Notes: generated by a model not told the origin, from the sequence alone. A stretch of 48,889 nt of DNA from an uncultured Paracoccaceae bacterium (GCA_913041145.1 CAJWHE010000015.1:1-48889), one strand, 5' to 3'; shown: positions 16,502 through 25,942, numbered from the stretch's first letter. Numbers and translations: made by a program.

Positions 16502-17491
16502 ATGGCTGGATCAAAGAAAGATGAGTGGAACTATCACCCTGATTTACCTTTAAGGGATAAGTCCTTATTTGGAAACATTAAGAGTCCAGTATTCATCGCA
16601 AAATGGCTTTTCAAAAACTGGCTTAGCATTTCAGAGTTTGTCCTTCTTGCAGTCGTTTCTGTAGTGCTTTGGTTTTTTTGTTATCCATCACTGGAATCCG
16701 TAAAAGTTTTTTCTTTTGGATGGATATTCCAAATCTTAACAATAAACTTTTTTGTTATGTTCGCTTTCGCAGGAGGACTTCATTGGTACTTTTATATTCT
16801 ACGCGGCCAGGATAAAAAATTAAAATTTGATCATCGAGATCAGACAAAAAATAATCGAAATTTTCTATTTTCTGATCAAGTTAAAGATAATATGTTTTGG
16901 ACTTTGACCAGTGGTGTCCTAAACCTTACTTTTTTTCAATCTATTACAATGTGGTTAATGGCTAACGGATATATTCCACTTGTTACTTTTCATACCTTTT
17001 CAGTTGGGTTTATTCTTTGGTTTTTTCTCGGCTTCATTTACATACCGATTTGGGCTGCTTTACATTTTTATTGGATACATCGATTCTTGCATATACCTTT
17101 TATGTACAAGAGGTTTCACTCTCTGCATCATCGTAACATAAATATTGGTCCTTGGTCTGGTATGTCCATGCACCCTATTGAAAGTTTTTTATATATTTCA
17201 TCAGTTTGTATTCATTGGATTATATTAGCACATCCAATACACTTGATTTTTCACCTTCTCTGGCTAGGGCCAGGTGCTTCAATGTCTCATACAGGGTATG
17301 AGGATTTACTGGTTAGGGATAAGAAAAAATTATCTTTAGGAACATTTTATCACCAACTGCACCATCGATATTACGAATGCAACTATGGAAATCAAGAGAT
17401 GCCATGGGATCGATGGTTTGGAACCTTTCATGATGGATCTATTGAAGCAACGCAAGAGACCCGAACTAGAAAGAAAAAAATGTATTCTTAG
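16502..17491 (+). CDS. Fatty acid hydroxylase / sterol desaturase family membrane protein
   Basis: The 329-residue protein combines four or more hydrophobic segments with the histidine clusters of the di-iron membrane hydroxylase family: HFYWIHRFLH, HSLHHRN, a middle HTGYEDL, and HQLHHRYYECNYG near the C-terminus. These line the cytoplasmic face and bind two irons. Members hydroxylate or desaturate sterols, fatty acids, carotenoids or sphingoid lipids with O2. The N-terminal region to residue 150 is longer than in minimal members and contributes extra membrane spans. It is monocistronic, preceded by GGGAG seven bases before the ATG. The lipid substrate is unknown. Confidence 0.88.
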   Translation: MAGSKKDEWNYHPDLPLRDKSLFGNIKSPVFIAKWLFKNWLSISEFVLLAVVSVVLWFFCYPSLESVKVFSFGWIFQILTINFFVMFAFAGGLHWYFYILRGQDKKLKFDHRDQTKNNRNFLFSDQVKDNMFWTLTSGVLNLTFFQSITMWLMANGYIPLVTFHTFSVGFILWFFLGFIYIPIWAALHFYWIHRFLHIPFMYKRFHSLHHRNINIGPWSGMSMHPIESFLYISSVCIHWIILAHPIHLIFHLLWLGPGASMSHTGYEDLLVRDKKKLSLGTFYHQLHHRYYECNYGNQEMPWDRWFGTFHDGSIEATQETRTRKKKMYS

Positions 17492-17855
17492 ATACGGTTT
17501 TATAATTTAAATATCATTTTAGGTTATCTATACTATTAAGAATTTTTCTAATTCAGTAAAAGGCTTCAAAAAACAGGGACGTGCCTTGAGCTAAACATGG
17601 ATTAAGCTTTTCCTTGTTTAAAATCAGGTTGCCAATCAGTTTAATTATATTTCTAAAATATTAATAACCATCATCAAAGACTGAATCGAACTCAGCAATA
17701 ATAACTATTTTAAAAAGTTCCAGAAAAGTACTTGATAATATCTGACACAAACCGAGTTAAAACTAAAAACATAATATTTTTTAGAGGTTGAACATAATTA
17801 TCTACAACTATTATATGAACAATGATTAAACTCTACTTATTTGATTGGAATAAAC
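17492..17855. other. 364-base intergenic region, no recognisable gene
   Basis: This is the longest stretch without a gene. I find no tRNA cloverleaf, no long hairpin followed by T residues and no convincing small ORF with a ribosome-binding site. It is AT-rich and presumably holds the end of the hydroxylase transcript and the promoter of the rhodanese gene, neither of which I can place. A small RNA cannot be excluded. Confidence 0.4.
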
Positions 17856-18257
17856 ATGGGACAAAGGATTAGCAAAGGTGTAAAAAACCTTTTAACTGAA
17901 GCAAATAAGTCTATTGAAACTATTAGTGCTTTAGAGGCAACTGAACTACTAAATAGCGAAGAACATATTTTTATTGATTTACGTGACATGAAGGAACTTA
18001 AGCGCCAAGGTAAAATACCTGGTGCTTTTTTATGTCCAAGGGGAATACTAGAGTTTTGTATTGACCCTGAGAGTCCCTTACATAAGGAAATATTTAACGA
18101 AGATAAGAAGTATGTATTTTATTGTGCTAGCGGCGGTAGGTCTGCATTGGCGGCAAAAACAGCCTCTGATATGGGTCTATCACCCGTATGCCACATTGAA
18201 GGTGGTTTTTCCGCCTGGAAAAAAGCAACCAATGATATCGAAGAGCTTCCTCAATAA
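17856..18257 (+). CDS. Rhodanese-like domain protein
   Basis: From ATG 17856 (GGAA upstream) the protein is 133 residues and forms a single rhodanese domain. It has IFIDLRDMKELKRQGKIPGA (the CH2A-type region), the active-site loop YCASGGRSALAA with the persulfide-forming cysteine, and a closing GFSAWKKA (CH2B-type). The six-residue loop fits sulfur or thiol chemistry rather than phosphatase activity. The frame opens at TTG 17841, but the ATG five codons later is the better start. It is followed 20 bases downstream by a metallo-beta-lactamase-fold hydrolase on the same strand, a pairing often seen in persulfide or thiol metabolism, although this particular MBL is not a clear persulfide dioxygenase. 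Confidence 0.87.
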   Translation: MGQRISKGVKNLLTEANKSIETISALEATELLNSEEHIFIDLRDMKELKRQGKIPGAFLCPRGILEFCIDPESPLHKEIFNEDKKYVFYCASGGRSALAAKTASDMGLSPVCHIEGGFSAWKKATNDIEELPQ

Positions 18258-18277
18258 TAATTGAAAAAGAGTGAATT

Positions 18278-19096
18278 ATGAATCATGCTACAAAAACGCA
18301 AGTTGGAGATATTGAAATATTCGTATTAAACGATGGAAACACCACTTTTGAAACTGACACTTTTACTGCCACTAGCACTACTGAAATTAAAAGTCTTTTA
18401 GATAAAGCGGGACAGTCATCTATAAAAACATCATTTAATGCCTTTTTAATCAAATCAGGCGACGAAGTTACCCTTGTAGATTCAGGGGCTGGTGAGTTGT
18501 TTGGGTCAATAGCTGGCAACTTAAATACTGTCTTGAACGATATTGGAATTGCAAAATCAGATATCACAAAGTTAATTGCAACACACATGCACCCTGATCA
18601 TATAGGTGGAATGATAGACAGTAACGGAAACCGTTACTTTGATAATGCTGAATTAGTACTCTCTATAAAAGAACACACTTTTTGGAGTAATTCTAAAAAC
18701 TTTACTAACCATCCTGAACAACAAGCACACGCATTAAAAGTTCTAAATGCCTACTCGGATCAATTAATCCTATGTAAGTCGGATGCGGATCTTGGAAGAG
18801 GCTTGTCGTCAATAGACATCCCAGGGCACACAGCAGGACACATTGGCGTGAAGGTTTCCTCAAGCTCAAGTCAGTTTATTATTGCTGGTGATATAGTACA
18901 TGCGCAACATTTACAGTTTATTAACCCAAACATCGGTGTGACTTTTGATCAAGATTATGATATGGCTAAAAAATCTCGACTAAAAATGTTTAATATGCTT
19001 TCTGCGGAAGAAATTCCCTTTTCTGGGGGACACTTACTTTCTCCTGGAGTTGCCACCATTTCACGCGATGGATCTGAATACATTTTAAATGTTTAA
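18278..19096 (+). CDS. Metallo-beta-lactamase fold hydrolase
   Basis: The 272-residue protein has the MBL metal motifs in order: THMHPDHIGG (HxHxDH at 103-108), HTAGHIGV, GDIVH with the bridging Asp, and a final SGGH. The long gap between the first His and Asp motifs is occupied by a lid-like insert as in AHL-lactonase-type and alkylsulfatase-like relatives. Family members hydrolyse lactones, thioesters, beta-lactams or phosphodiesters, and the substrate is unknown. It has no signal peptide, so it is probably cytoplasmic. GAGTGA lies before the ATG and the gene is probably co-transcribed with the rhodanese gene. It converges with the small membrane protein gene at 19107. Confidence 0.87.
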   Translation: MNHATKTQVGDIEIFVLNDGNTTFETDTFTATSTTEIKSLLDKAGQSSIKTSFNAFLIKSGDEVTLVDSGAGELFGSIAGNLNTVLNDIGIAKSDITKLIATHMHPDHIGGMIDSNGNRYFDNAELVLSIKEHTFWSNSKNFTNHPEQQAHALKVLNAYSDQLILCKSDADLGRGLSSIDIPGHTAGHIGVKVSSSSSQFIIAGDIVHAQHLQFINPNIGVTFDQDYDMAKKSRLKMFNMLSAEEIPFSGGHLLSPGVATISRDGSEYILNV

Positions 19097-19106
19097 ACAT
19101 CCTAGT

Positions 19107-19538
19107 TTATCCACCAAAGCCTATAGCAACCGCTCCAATTGCAAGTATTAAGCCGATCCTAGAGAGATACACCATTCTTTTCATTATAACTGGATTAGGT
19201 TTTGTGCCTAGTTTTCCTGACCTAATTATAATTAGATTTGATAAGGTAGCTCCAATTAAAATCAGCCCTGCTCCAAAGAGTTTAATAAAAAAGAATGTAC
19301 CTAAAAGTATAGTTCCGTACCTAAGGTAGGCTAGTGAAAGGCCTGACAACCACAATAAGGCTATAGCGATTAAGGAGATGAGAGCCAAAACCTTGATAGC
19401 GGTTAAAGTTGGCCTCGAAGGTGCTTCTTTTGCTTTAAGGTGCGAAGCTTGAACAATAGCCCCCCCAACACCTAGACCTCCAGCCAAAAATATTGAAAAA
19501 TAGTGAATAAATTTTAATAATACTATTGAAATTCCCAA
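19107..19538 (-). CDS. Small four-helix membrane protein, unknown function
   Basis: The 143-residue protein has four hydrophobic segments of about 20 residues (near 8-28, 45-68, 76-100 and 125-142) separated by short charged loops. I cannot tie it to a named family with certainty, though its size resembles DUF2269/CopD-like small membrane proteins. The start is TTG at 19538, preceded by a full AGGAGG seven bases upstream, which makes translation at this codon convincing. It is the last gene of the minus-strand block that begins with the MttB-like gene, 117 bases after the CocE-like stop, so it may be a separate unit. Confidence 0.7.
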   Translation of the reverse strand: MGISIVLLKFIHYFSIFLAGGLGVGGAIVQASHLKAKEAPSRPTLTAIKVLALISLIAIALLWLSGLSLAYLRYGTILLGTFFFIKLFGAGLILIGATLSNLIIIRSGKLGTKPNPVIMKRMVYLSRIGLILAIGAVAIGFGG

Positions 19539-19655
19539 TTTAATCCTCCTGAAACCATCTTGTTGTTTTGTTAATCCAGAGAAATTTTCGTATAAGCTGG
19601 GTCATCGCCCGTAATTTTTTTTTCTGTCAACTTCTATCTAATAAAGAAATTATAC

Positions 19656-21683
19656 CTAAATAAAGTTCCTAGGGATTACGTAAGAAAAATCTTTTTCAAA
19701 AACTGTTTTTAACCCTTCTTTTGCATTTATACTAGCTGCGATGTAGAAATTGCTCTCGTCAGCAGACATATTACAGCTTGTTTGAATAAACACTTCCCAT
19801 TCATCTCTTGAAATTTCCTGATTCCATGTAATTGACCCTTTTGCTGAAAGGTTATCATGTTTATTTATCGTCCAACACTCACTTGTGGTCTGGTCAGTTA
19901 CTAGCCCATGATTTAAATCCTTAGATCTTCCTGCGTCCGAAGTAATTTTTATAGTAACATCATCGTTACCATAATTATCCTCTACTACCCTGTTATAACT
20001 GCCTTTTCTCAATACCTTATGGGACCACTCATCAGATGTTTCAGGGTCTTCAAACGAGTATTCATCTGTATATGAGGGATTTTCAAGTACTGGTAGGTCT
20101 ATTTTTCCGTATTTAAGTTTTATATTTGGCTGCAAAGGGCTAGGCCAAACAAAAGGCCAATAACTCGTTGAGATTGCTATTCTCAGCTTATGCCCAATTG
20201 GGACTTTGTAAGCAGTTTCATCAAGTAATATATTAACTTCAGTATCTTGATTAACCTTTAAGAGTGATGGCTGTTCATCACTATTTCGGTATGATAAATT
20301 TAATAAACCGTGACAGATTTTCGTTGAAGCACCATCTGGATGAATGTCACAAATTCTTACAATTAATTGTGCTTGTGGAACATCACTATTTATAATCAAA
20401 TTTAAAACAGATCGACCAACAAGGCTTAATGAGGTTGTTAACGGCACACTATCAAAACATAATGAATAGGCATCATCTGGCCTCTGATCTCCAGCAATTT
20501 CGGGAGGCCCAGTAAGAGCTTCAGTTGCAAGCGCCATTGGAAAAAACTCACCTTGAGTGATTCCGCAGTTCGCCGGTGACGAAACTGATAATTCAAATGC
20601 TCCTTTACTGTCTTTGTTGAGGCCATTATCTGACAAAAAGTAACTTACATTACTTCTTCTTGTTGAAGGTAACTGATTCTCAACATGCCAAGTGCCAGGT
20701 CTAAAGTTATAAAATCTTTTTGGACGAACGCTGTCCTGAAGATAATAAATAATCTCTTTATCAGAGCTTTGTGTCTCGCTACTACCTTTCAACCATTCAT
20801 TCCACCAAGATACTATTTCTTGAAGAAATCCAATTTGAGGACCAGGAGCAGCCATATGTGGATATTGGTGCACCCAGGGGCCAATTATTCCTTTTACTGG
20901 TGTTTTTAAGTTTTCTACAAGTTGCGGTACAGCGTTCATATAATTGTCAGCCCAACCACCAAAAGTTAAAACAGCAGCTTTTAAATCAGAATATGATTCA
21001 CTGACAGAACCATGCTTCCAATACTCGTCATAGGTTTGATGGGACAACCAATTTTCAGCCAAAAACGGTTCAGCGTTTAATCTCTCAAGCCAAACTTTAC
21101 GCCAGGAATCTCCAAAAAGAAGTGGATCAGGTGGCCTGGCAGAATATGCAAGCATAACACCAGCCCAACGTAAGTTATCATTTAATAAACAGCCACCTTT
21201 AAAATGGATATCATCTGAAAATCTTTTAGTTGAAGTATACCCAGTTACGATTGCCTTGAGAGGCTCAGGGGCCATAGCGGCAACCTGAAGCGAATTCAAA
21301 CCTCCCCAACTCTTTCCCATCATGCCAACGTTGCCGGAGCACCAAGATTGTTTGGAGAGCCAGTAGATAACCTCCACTGCGTCTTTTAATTCCTGCTCGG
21401 TATATTCATCAAGCATAACTCCTTCACTCTCACCGGAGCCCCGCATATCAACTCTCAAGCAAGCAAAGCCATGGCCCGCAACGTATGGATGTATAAGATG
21501 ATCACGAAAAACCGTCCCATCTCTTTTTCTATAAGGAATATATTCAATTATTGCTGGAACAGGCTCATTTTCAGAGTTAACTGGCAACCAAGCTCGAGCG
21601 GACAGACGGCAACCATCTGCCATAAAAATTGACATATCCTCAATTTCTTTAACTTCGATTGGAAGATTAGTTTTTTGCTTCAT
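19656..21683 (-). CDS. CocE/NonD family (X-Pro dipeptidyl-peptidase S15) hydrolase
   Basis: The 675-residue protein has an alpha/beta-hydrolase core with the nucleophile elbow in GMMGKSWGGLN (Ser125), preceded by the family's RVDMRGSGESEG segment. The acid is likely in TFGGWADNY and the histidine in IGPWVHQYPH. The second half is a beta-rich PepX_C-like jelly-roll domain (for example VGRSVLNLIINSD and YKVPIGHKLRIAISTSYWP). Relatives include cocaine esterase, glutaryl-7-ACA acylase and X-Pro peptidases, acting on esters or amides. I see no signal peptide. It lies 24 bases after an EamA transporter gene in the MttB operon, so it may release a methylated substrate from an ester or amide. Confidence 0.88.
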   Translation of the reverse strand: MKQKTNLPIEVKEIEDMSIFMADGCRLSARAWLPVNSENEPVPAIIEYIPYRKRDGTVFRDHLIHPYVAGHGFACLRVDMRGSGESEGVMLDEYTEQELKDAVEVIYWLSKQSWCSGNVGMMGKSWGGLNSLQVAAMAPEPLKAIVTGYTSTKRFSDDIHFKGGCLLNDNLRWAGVMLAYSARPPDPLLFGDSWRKVWLERLNAEPFLAENWLSHQTYDEYWKHGSVSESYSDLKAAVLTFGGWADNYMNAVPQLVENLKTPVKGIIGPWVHQYPHMAAPGPQIGFLQEIVSWWNEWLKGSSETQSSDKEIIYYLQDSVRPKRFYNFRPGTWHVENQLPSTRRSNVSYFLSDNGLNKDSKGAFELSVSSPANCGITQGEFFPMALATEALTGPPEIAGDQRPDDAYSLCFDSVPLTTSLSLVGRSVLNLIINSDVPQAQLIVRICDIHPDGASTKICHGLLNLSYRNSDEQPSLLKVNQDTEVNILLDETAYKVPIGHKLRIAISTSYWPFVWPSPLQPNIKLKYGKIDLPVLENPSYTDEYSFEDPETSDEWSHKVLRKGSYNRVVEDNYGNDDVTIKITSDAGRSKDLNHGLVTDQTTSECWTINKHDNLSAKGSITWNQEISRDEWEVFIQTSCNMSADESNFYIAASINAKEGLKTVFEKDFSYVIPRNFI

Positions 21684-21707
21684 TTTAATACCGTAAAATA
21701 AAAATTT

Positions 21708-22550
21708 TCATGCCAGTCTTAACACCATAATTCCAATTAATATAACAAAAATAACAAATACTTTTTGTAACGTTATCTTTTCTTTTAGAAATATGACTCC
21801 AATTAACAGGGCAAAAAGTACTGAGGTTTCTCTTAGGGATGATACTACTGCTATAGGCAAGTGCAAACAGGACCATAGAACCAGAACATAAGCTAAGTAA
21901 GATGTTCCTCCTCCAATAAAAAAAGTAAATTTTGCTTCTTTTACTATTTTACTCATAACTCCTCTATGAAAGATTTTTAGATAAATTGAAAATAGGAAAC
22001 AGTTCCCAATTGTAAGAGCCCCATAGTAACTAACAGAGTTTTGAATTATTCGAGTACCTGCCCCATCAACTACTGAGTATGCCGCGATGAAACCACCAGT
22101 CACTACTGCTAATACCAACCCTTTGAGATTAAAGTTTTCAGTCCGATATTGTAAAACTCCATGAGCTAAAATACCAAAAGAAATTGTAAAAATACCTAAA
22201 ATTTGGGGTAATCTTAATATATCAGCTGAAAGCACAACCGTAATAAGTGCTATAATTAATGGTGCAGAACCTCGTGCAATCGGATATATTTGCGTTAAGG
22301 TTCCGTATTTATACGAATTCATTAGAAAAGATTGGTAGCCAACATGCAATAATGTGCTGGCAATGATGTATGGAAGCGCAGATATACTTGGTAAACCAGC
22401 CCAGTATAATCCAATTACTGCTAAGGGAGCGTGTCCAAAAACTACTGCAGCCATTCCTAGAACTTTATCCTCAGTTCCCCTGACCAGATAATTCCAAAAT
22501 GCATGTAAAAACGCGGCAAACAAAATCACAAGCACTACAAAAAAGCTCAT
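21708..22550 (-). CDS. EamA/DMT superfamily transporter
   Basis: The 280-residue protein shows ten hydrophobic helices in two EamA repeats. The first repeat has FAAFLHAFWNYLVRG at the start and PIARGSAPLIIALITVVLSAD near its end, and the second ends LRETSVLFALLIGVIFLKEK. This is the subfamily with H-A-x-W-N in helix 1, seen in several metabolite or phosphonate-linked permeases. GGGGGCGG lies just upstream of the ATG. It lies between the FAH-family gene (64-base gap) and the CocE-like hydrolase (24-base gap), so it probably moves a compound handled by this operon. Confidence 0.88.
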   Translation of the reverse strand: MSFFVVLVILFAAFLHAFWNYLVRGTEDKVLGMAAVVFGHAPLAVIGLYWAGLPSISALPYIIASTLLHVGYQSFLMNSYKYGTLTQIYPIARGSAPLIIALITVVLSADILRLPQILGIFTISFGILAHGVLQYRTENFNLKGLVLAVVTGGFIAAYSVVDGAGTRIIQNSVSYYGALTIGNCFLFSIYLKIFHRGVMSKIVKEAKFTFFIGGGTSYLAYVLVLWSCLHLPIAVVSSLRETSVLFALLIGVIFLKEKITLQKVFVIFVILIGIMVLRLA

Positions 22551-22614
22551 TACCGCCCCCTAACAAGCAAATTTTATACATAAATATAAATGATAGTTAT
22601 TTAAAATCAAAGGC

Positions 22615-23463
22615 TTATACAACATTATTAACTAAAGTGGTTACTCCAGAAACGGTAATTTTTAACGTATCACCTGAAATTAAATGCCGCTTTGGCACCT
22701 GGCTACCACCAGTCCCATCAGGTGATCCTGTTGCAATAAGATCGCCCGGAAAAAGTGTGAAAAGCGTTGATGCATATGCAATTTGCTGTTCAATAGAGAA
22801 AATCATTTTATCCGCAGTCGTATCTTGAACTAGTTTTGAGTTTAAGAAAGTACTTAATCTTAATTTCTTATGATCTTTAATTTCGTCTTTCGTAACAATA
22901 TAAGGACCCCATGAACTTGATTTTTCAAAGTTTTTTCCTGCGTAGATACTATGTTTTTGCCATTCCCGAACTGAGCCATCATTAAAAACTGAATAGCCAA
23001 ATATATGCTCAAAAGCACTAGAAGGAGAAATATCTTTGCCCTTTTTCCCGATGATAACTGCAATTTCACCCTCATAGTCAAAGCTTCGAGCTGCAGCACC
23101 TAAGGGCACCTCTATGTCTTGATTGTGAGCTACAATACTACTTTGATCCTTTCCAAACAGAATAATATTTTTTGGCTTAGGTGGGTTCTCACCTTCAACA
23201 GGGTAGATTTTTTCATAGTTTAACCCTACACAAATTAATTTGTTTGAACTTGGTATTGGTGGTAAATACTTAACTTCACTAATATTAAATTGAGGACCGT
23301 CAAAAAAATTATCATTTAACCCTAAACCTATTGAATTTTCTGCGATCAAACTTTGTAAAGTTGGAAATTTTTTAGCTATCCCTGCATTTGCTGAGTGAAA
23401 TGTTTTGTCTATAAAGACTCCATATTTAGTTTTATTACCAATTAATACTGTGCCTAGTTTCAA
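22615..23463 (-). CDS. Fumarylacetoacetate hydrolase (FAH) family protein
   Basis: The 282-residue protein has the FAH-fold signatures: a conserved lead-in ICVGLNYEKI (usual form x-x-G-L-N-Y), the metal-binding FDYEGEIAVIIGKKG, and the closing GDLIATGSPDGTGG. The size matches bacterial 2-hydroxyhepta-2,4-diene-1,7-dioate isomerase, ureidoglycolate lyase or acylpyruvase types rather than full-length FAH. These enzymes hydrolyse, decarboxylate or isomerise beta-diketo or acylpyruvate-like acids with Mg. The start is TTG, one base after the stop of the reductase gene, with AAAGGA upstream, so the two genes are translationally coupled. It probably handles a late intermediate of the pathway begun by the MttB-like enzyme. 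Confidence 0.9.
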   Translation of the reverse strand: MKLGTVLIGNKTKYGVFIDKTFHSANAGIAKKFPTLQSLIAENSIGLGLNDNFFDGPQFNISEVKYLPPIPSSNKLICVGLNYEKIYPVEGENPPKPKNIILFGKDQSSIVAHNQDIEVPLGAAARSFDYEGEIAVIIGKKGKDISPSSAFEHIFGYSVFNDGSVREWQKHSIYAGKNFEKSSSWGPYIVTKDEIKDHKKLRLSTFLNSKLVQDTTADKMIFSIEQQIAYASTLFTLFPGDLIATGSPDGTGGSQVPKRHLISGDTLKITVSGVTTLVNNVV

Positions 23464-23464
23464 G

Positions 23465-24394
23465 TCAGGTCCTTTCGAAGGAATCTTCTCTACATTTTAC
23501 AGTCGCTACCAGAGTATCACTATACGGAGTAGAGATATTTACTTCTCTACCCATAATGGAGACCATTTCATTAATTGCATTCACCTCTGATGGACGAAAG
23601 TTCATATGATCAAGTAACATTGATGGCCTAGCATTTAACATGTTAGATCCAAAAGCCGTAACGTATGCTACTGGGTCTTCAAACGATAAATTAATTTGTT
23701 TTACTTTTGCTATACGGTACGCCTCCTTGGTTCCTCCCAACGCAATTTCCCAAAGACATGGGTCTTCCATCAATTCTCCGATAGTTTTATTAAAAACTGT
23801 GCACGGAGCACTAAAAGTAACATTACAAATGAATTTTTCCCATATTAACTGAGTAATATCTTCAAAAGCTTTCACTTTAAAGCCAGCTTCATGCCATATT
23901 TTTTCTAAAAAAAGTAAACGGTCTGTAATTCCACCATTTAGTTCTCCAATTCGAATTAACTTCATTGAATTGTGATGAGCGTGGCCAGGTCCAATTATTG
24001 ATGCCCCAAACCCCTCGGCGACCCCTAATATTAATTGATTTGACGACATATACTTAGATATTCTCTCACCTGCGCCCAAACCATTTTGAATAGTGATTAT
24101 TAGTGAGTTACTAGAGGCAACTGAACCAATCCATTTTGCAGCCTTTGCTACACCAGAGGCCTTAGTAGCAATTATATATAAATCCGAATTTCCAATATCA
24201 GAAATTTTAGTTGTCACATTCAAATTATAATTGGTACGAGAACCACTTGCACCCTCTAGGGTTAAGCCTCGAGTTTTGATTGCATCTATGTGTTCTTCCC
24301 ACTCGTCAATAGCCCAAACTTCGTGACCAGCTTCTAAAAAAAGGGTGGCATAAACTGATCCCATTGCCCCTAAACCAACTACAGCTATTTTCAT
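23465..24394 (-). CDS. Ketopantoate reductase family (PanE/ApbA) oxidoreductase
   Basis: The 309-residue protein starts with the NAD(P)-binding MKIAVVGLGAMGSVYATLF and has TIQNGLGAGERI, the family's active-site strand. LIWEKFICNVTFSAP carries the catalytic Lys, and SMLLDHMNFRPSEVNAIN in the C-terminal domain includes the substrate-binding Asn/Ser/Glu region. PanE makes pantoate, but many paralogues in catabolic operons reduce or oxidise other 2-keto/2-hydroxy acids, and I expect that here because of the operon. Its ATG overlaps the MttB-like stop (ATGA), and its stop almost touches the FAH-family start. Confidence 0.88.
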   Translation of the reverse strand: MKIAVVGLGAMGSVYATLFLEAGHEVWAIDEWEEHIDAIKTRGLTLEGASGSRTNYNLNVTTKISDIGNSDLYIIATKASGVAKAAKWIGSVASSNSLIITIQNGLGAGERISKYMSSNQLILGVAEGFGASIIGPGHAHHNSMKLIRIGELNGGITDRLLFLEKIWHEAGFKVKAFEDITQLIWEKFICNVTFSAPCTVFNKTIGELMEDPCLWEIALGGTKEAYRIAKVKQINLSFEDPVAYVTAFGSNMLNARPSMLLDHMNFRPSEVNAINEMVSIMGREVNISTPYSDTLVATVKCREDSFERT

Positions 24395-25935
24395 TGTGAT
24401 CTCATTTTATGCGGCTCAATTTTAATTTCAAATTTATTCCTAATTTCTTTAATAAAATCAGTTTTAATGTGATTTGGAAAGTAGTCTTTTAATATCTCTT
24501 TTGCTCTGGCCGCAGCCTTCTGACCAATATCAACACGTCCTGCATTATTCCATTCATCAAAGCTAGTTCTATCAGAAATCTTTGGATACAAAAAATCTGA
24601 CTTCATTCGAGAAAAAGTATCTTTTGCCCCTAAAAAATGACCATCATTATTAACAGTATTCTCTATAAGTTCTAAAGAAAGTGTTTCTACATTAACTGGT
24701 ATGTCAGCTAAAGATCTTGCAATTGTCCCTATCATATCATCATCTATAACACATGCAGTAAAGGAACTTACCATTAGGCCTGCTTGAGTGCCAGCAGCTT
24801 GGGTAATTAAATTAGCTCCCGACTGAGCGGCCAGTGTTATATTAAGAGATTTTTCTAAACCAGATTGAGCATCAGCACTTTTACTATCAGTTGCACCAGC
24901 TATCGTCGAATTCGAAAATCCATAAAAATTTGCAAGTTGTACTGCTCCAGCTGTTAAGAGGGCTTGTTCACCACTCCCGCCTGCCATCCCTCCTGTACGA
25001 AGATCAGTTACCATTGGACGAGCCCCATAGATCGCTCTTATGGAAGGATTAATAAGCCAGGCTAAGACCATTCCAGCTAAGGTTTCTGCGTTGGTTTGGG
25101 CAAGACAACCAGCTATCGTAACTGGACTGGATGCTCCAAGCTGACCAAAGGTATTTATCATTACAGGTATGCCTTGAGCCGCACATTCGTAAAGAACATC
25201 AGTTGCTTCAGTTGAAAACCTTAAAGGGGGAACAACATGATTTATATGAATTGAAAGAAATGGTTTATTAATAAAATTCTCTTTTGAGCCAGCTATTATA
25301 AAACAGAGTTTTGAAATCTCTCTTACACTCTCGACTGAACTTGCACTAACTATTACATGTTTTTTTGTTCCTACCAAAGATGCAAAAGCTGTATTTAAAT
25401 CAAGTAGTTGGTTGTTGGGCATATCCCTGGCAACAACTGGTCTAGAAAAAAAATTAATATTTTCGAGTCTATCAGATAGCCTAGCAAAATCATATAAATC
25501 TAACAAAGTAGAATCTCTGAACTCGTCTGTGTGTAGATCTCTTACAGTTGGTGTCGCTCCACCGGTACCAAAATGAACTTTTGACTTTGACATATCTATC
25601 CTATTTGAACCCTCTTGACCGAATAGATTTATATCTTTTTGTATTTTTGAAAGAGATTCATTTATAACTGTTTCAGAAAAACAGATTCTATTATTCTTAT
25701 TGATAGTTCCACCTGACATCTTAATAGTCTCAGCTACTTTTTCAGAGTATTCAGAGAAACCGACCTTAGTTAAAATCTTAATAGATGCATTATGAATCTC
25801 AATTAAATTTTCATTGCTCAGGACGTTTAGCTTACCCCCATCTAACCCCCAAGTGTTTGGTTGTTCAATTAGTTCAGAAGTCCCTTTGTTAGAGCGACGT
25901 CTTCTATTAACTCGTAAATTTCGTTCGTTTTCCAG
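24391..25935 (-). CDS. MttB-family (trimethylamine methyltransferase-like) protein, start codon unresolved
   Basis: From the first ATG (25719) the frame gives 442 residues, short for the family. Reading on upstream without a stop adds 72 codons that carry the conserved MttB N-terminus: an Arg-rich patch (RVNRRRR), GLDGGKLNVLS, then IHNASIKILTKVGF. The full product, about 514 residues, is normal. No ATG, GTG or TTG precedes that region, and CTG at 25935 is the only near-cognate codon. The core has ATDSKSADAQSGLEK and GANLITQAAGTQ as in corrinoid-dependent MttB relatives. The frame has no amber codon, so it is a non-pyrrolysine type, like the glycine betaine and other betaine demethylases. No corrinoid protein gene is adjacent. 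A methylated ammonium substrate is inferred. Confidence 0.85.
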   Translation of the reverse strand: MENERNLRVNRRRRSNKGTSELIEQPNTWGLDGGKLNVLSNENLIEIHNASIKILTKVGFSEYSEKVAETIKMSGGTINKNNRICFSETVINESLSKIQKDINLFGQEGSNRIDMSKSKVHFGTGGATPTVRDLHTDEFRDSTLLDLYDFARLSDRLENINFFSRPVVARDMPNNQLLDLNTAFASLVGTKKHVIVSASSVESVREISKLCFIIAGSKENFINKPFLSIHINHVVPPLRFSTEATDVLYECAAQGIPVMINTFGQLGASSPVTIAGCLAQTNAETLAGMVLAWLINPSIRAIYGARPMVTDLRTGGMAGGSGEQALLTAGAVQLANFYGFSNSTIAGATDSKSADAQSGLEKSLNITLAAQSGANLITQAAGTQAGLMVSSFTACVIDDDMIGTIARSLADIPVNVETLSLELIENTVNNDGHFLGAKDTFSRMKSDFLYPKISDRTSFDEWNNAGRVDIGQKAAARAKEILKDYFPNHIKTDFIKEIRNKFEIKIEPHKMRSQ

Positions 25936-25942
25936 CTTAAAT

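Noticed and set aside
17492-17855. Small RNA or tRNA in the longest gene-free stretch
   Set aside because: No cloverleaf, conserved T-loop motif or terminator-like hairpin could be found by eye. Only a weak AAACAGGG/CCTTGTTT near-match is present.
22499-22828. 109-residue plus-strand ORF over the EamA and FAH-family genes, and other antisense ORFs of 60-190 residues
   Set aside because: These lie opposite well-supported genes, have no matching ribosome-binding signals and read as low-complexity or shadow translations. The 188-residue one at 32149-32715 is antisense to the FMN dehydrogenase.
24391-25935. Pyrrolysine-containing MttB
   Set aside because: The reading frame has no in-frame TAG, so the protein is a non-pyrrolysine homologue.
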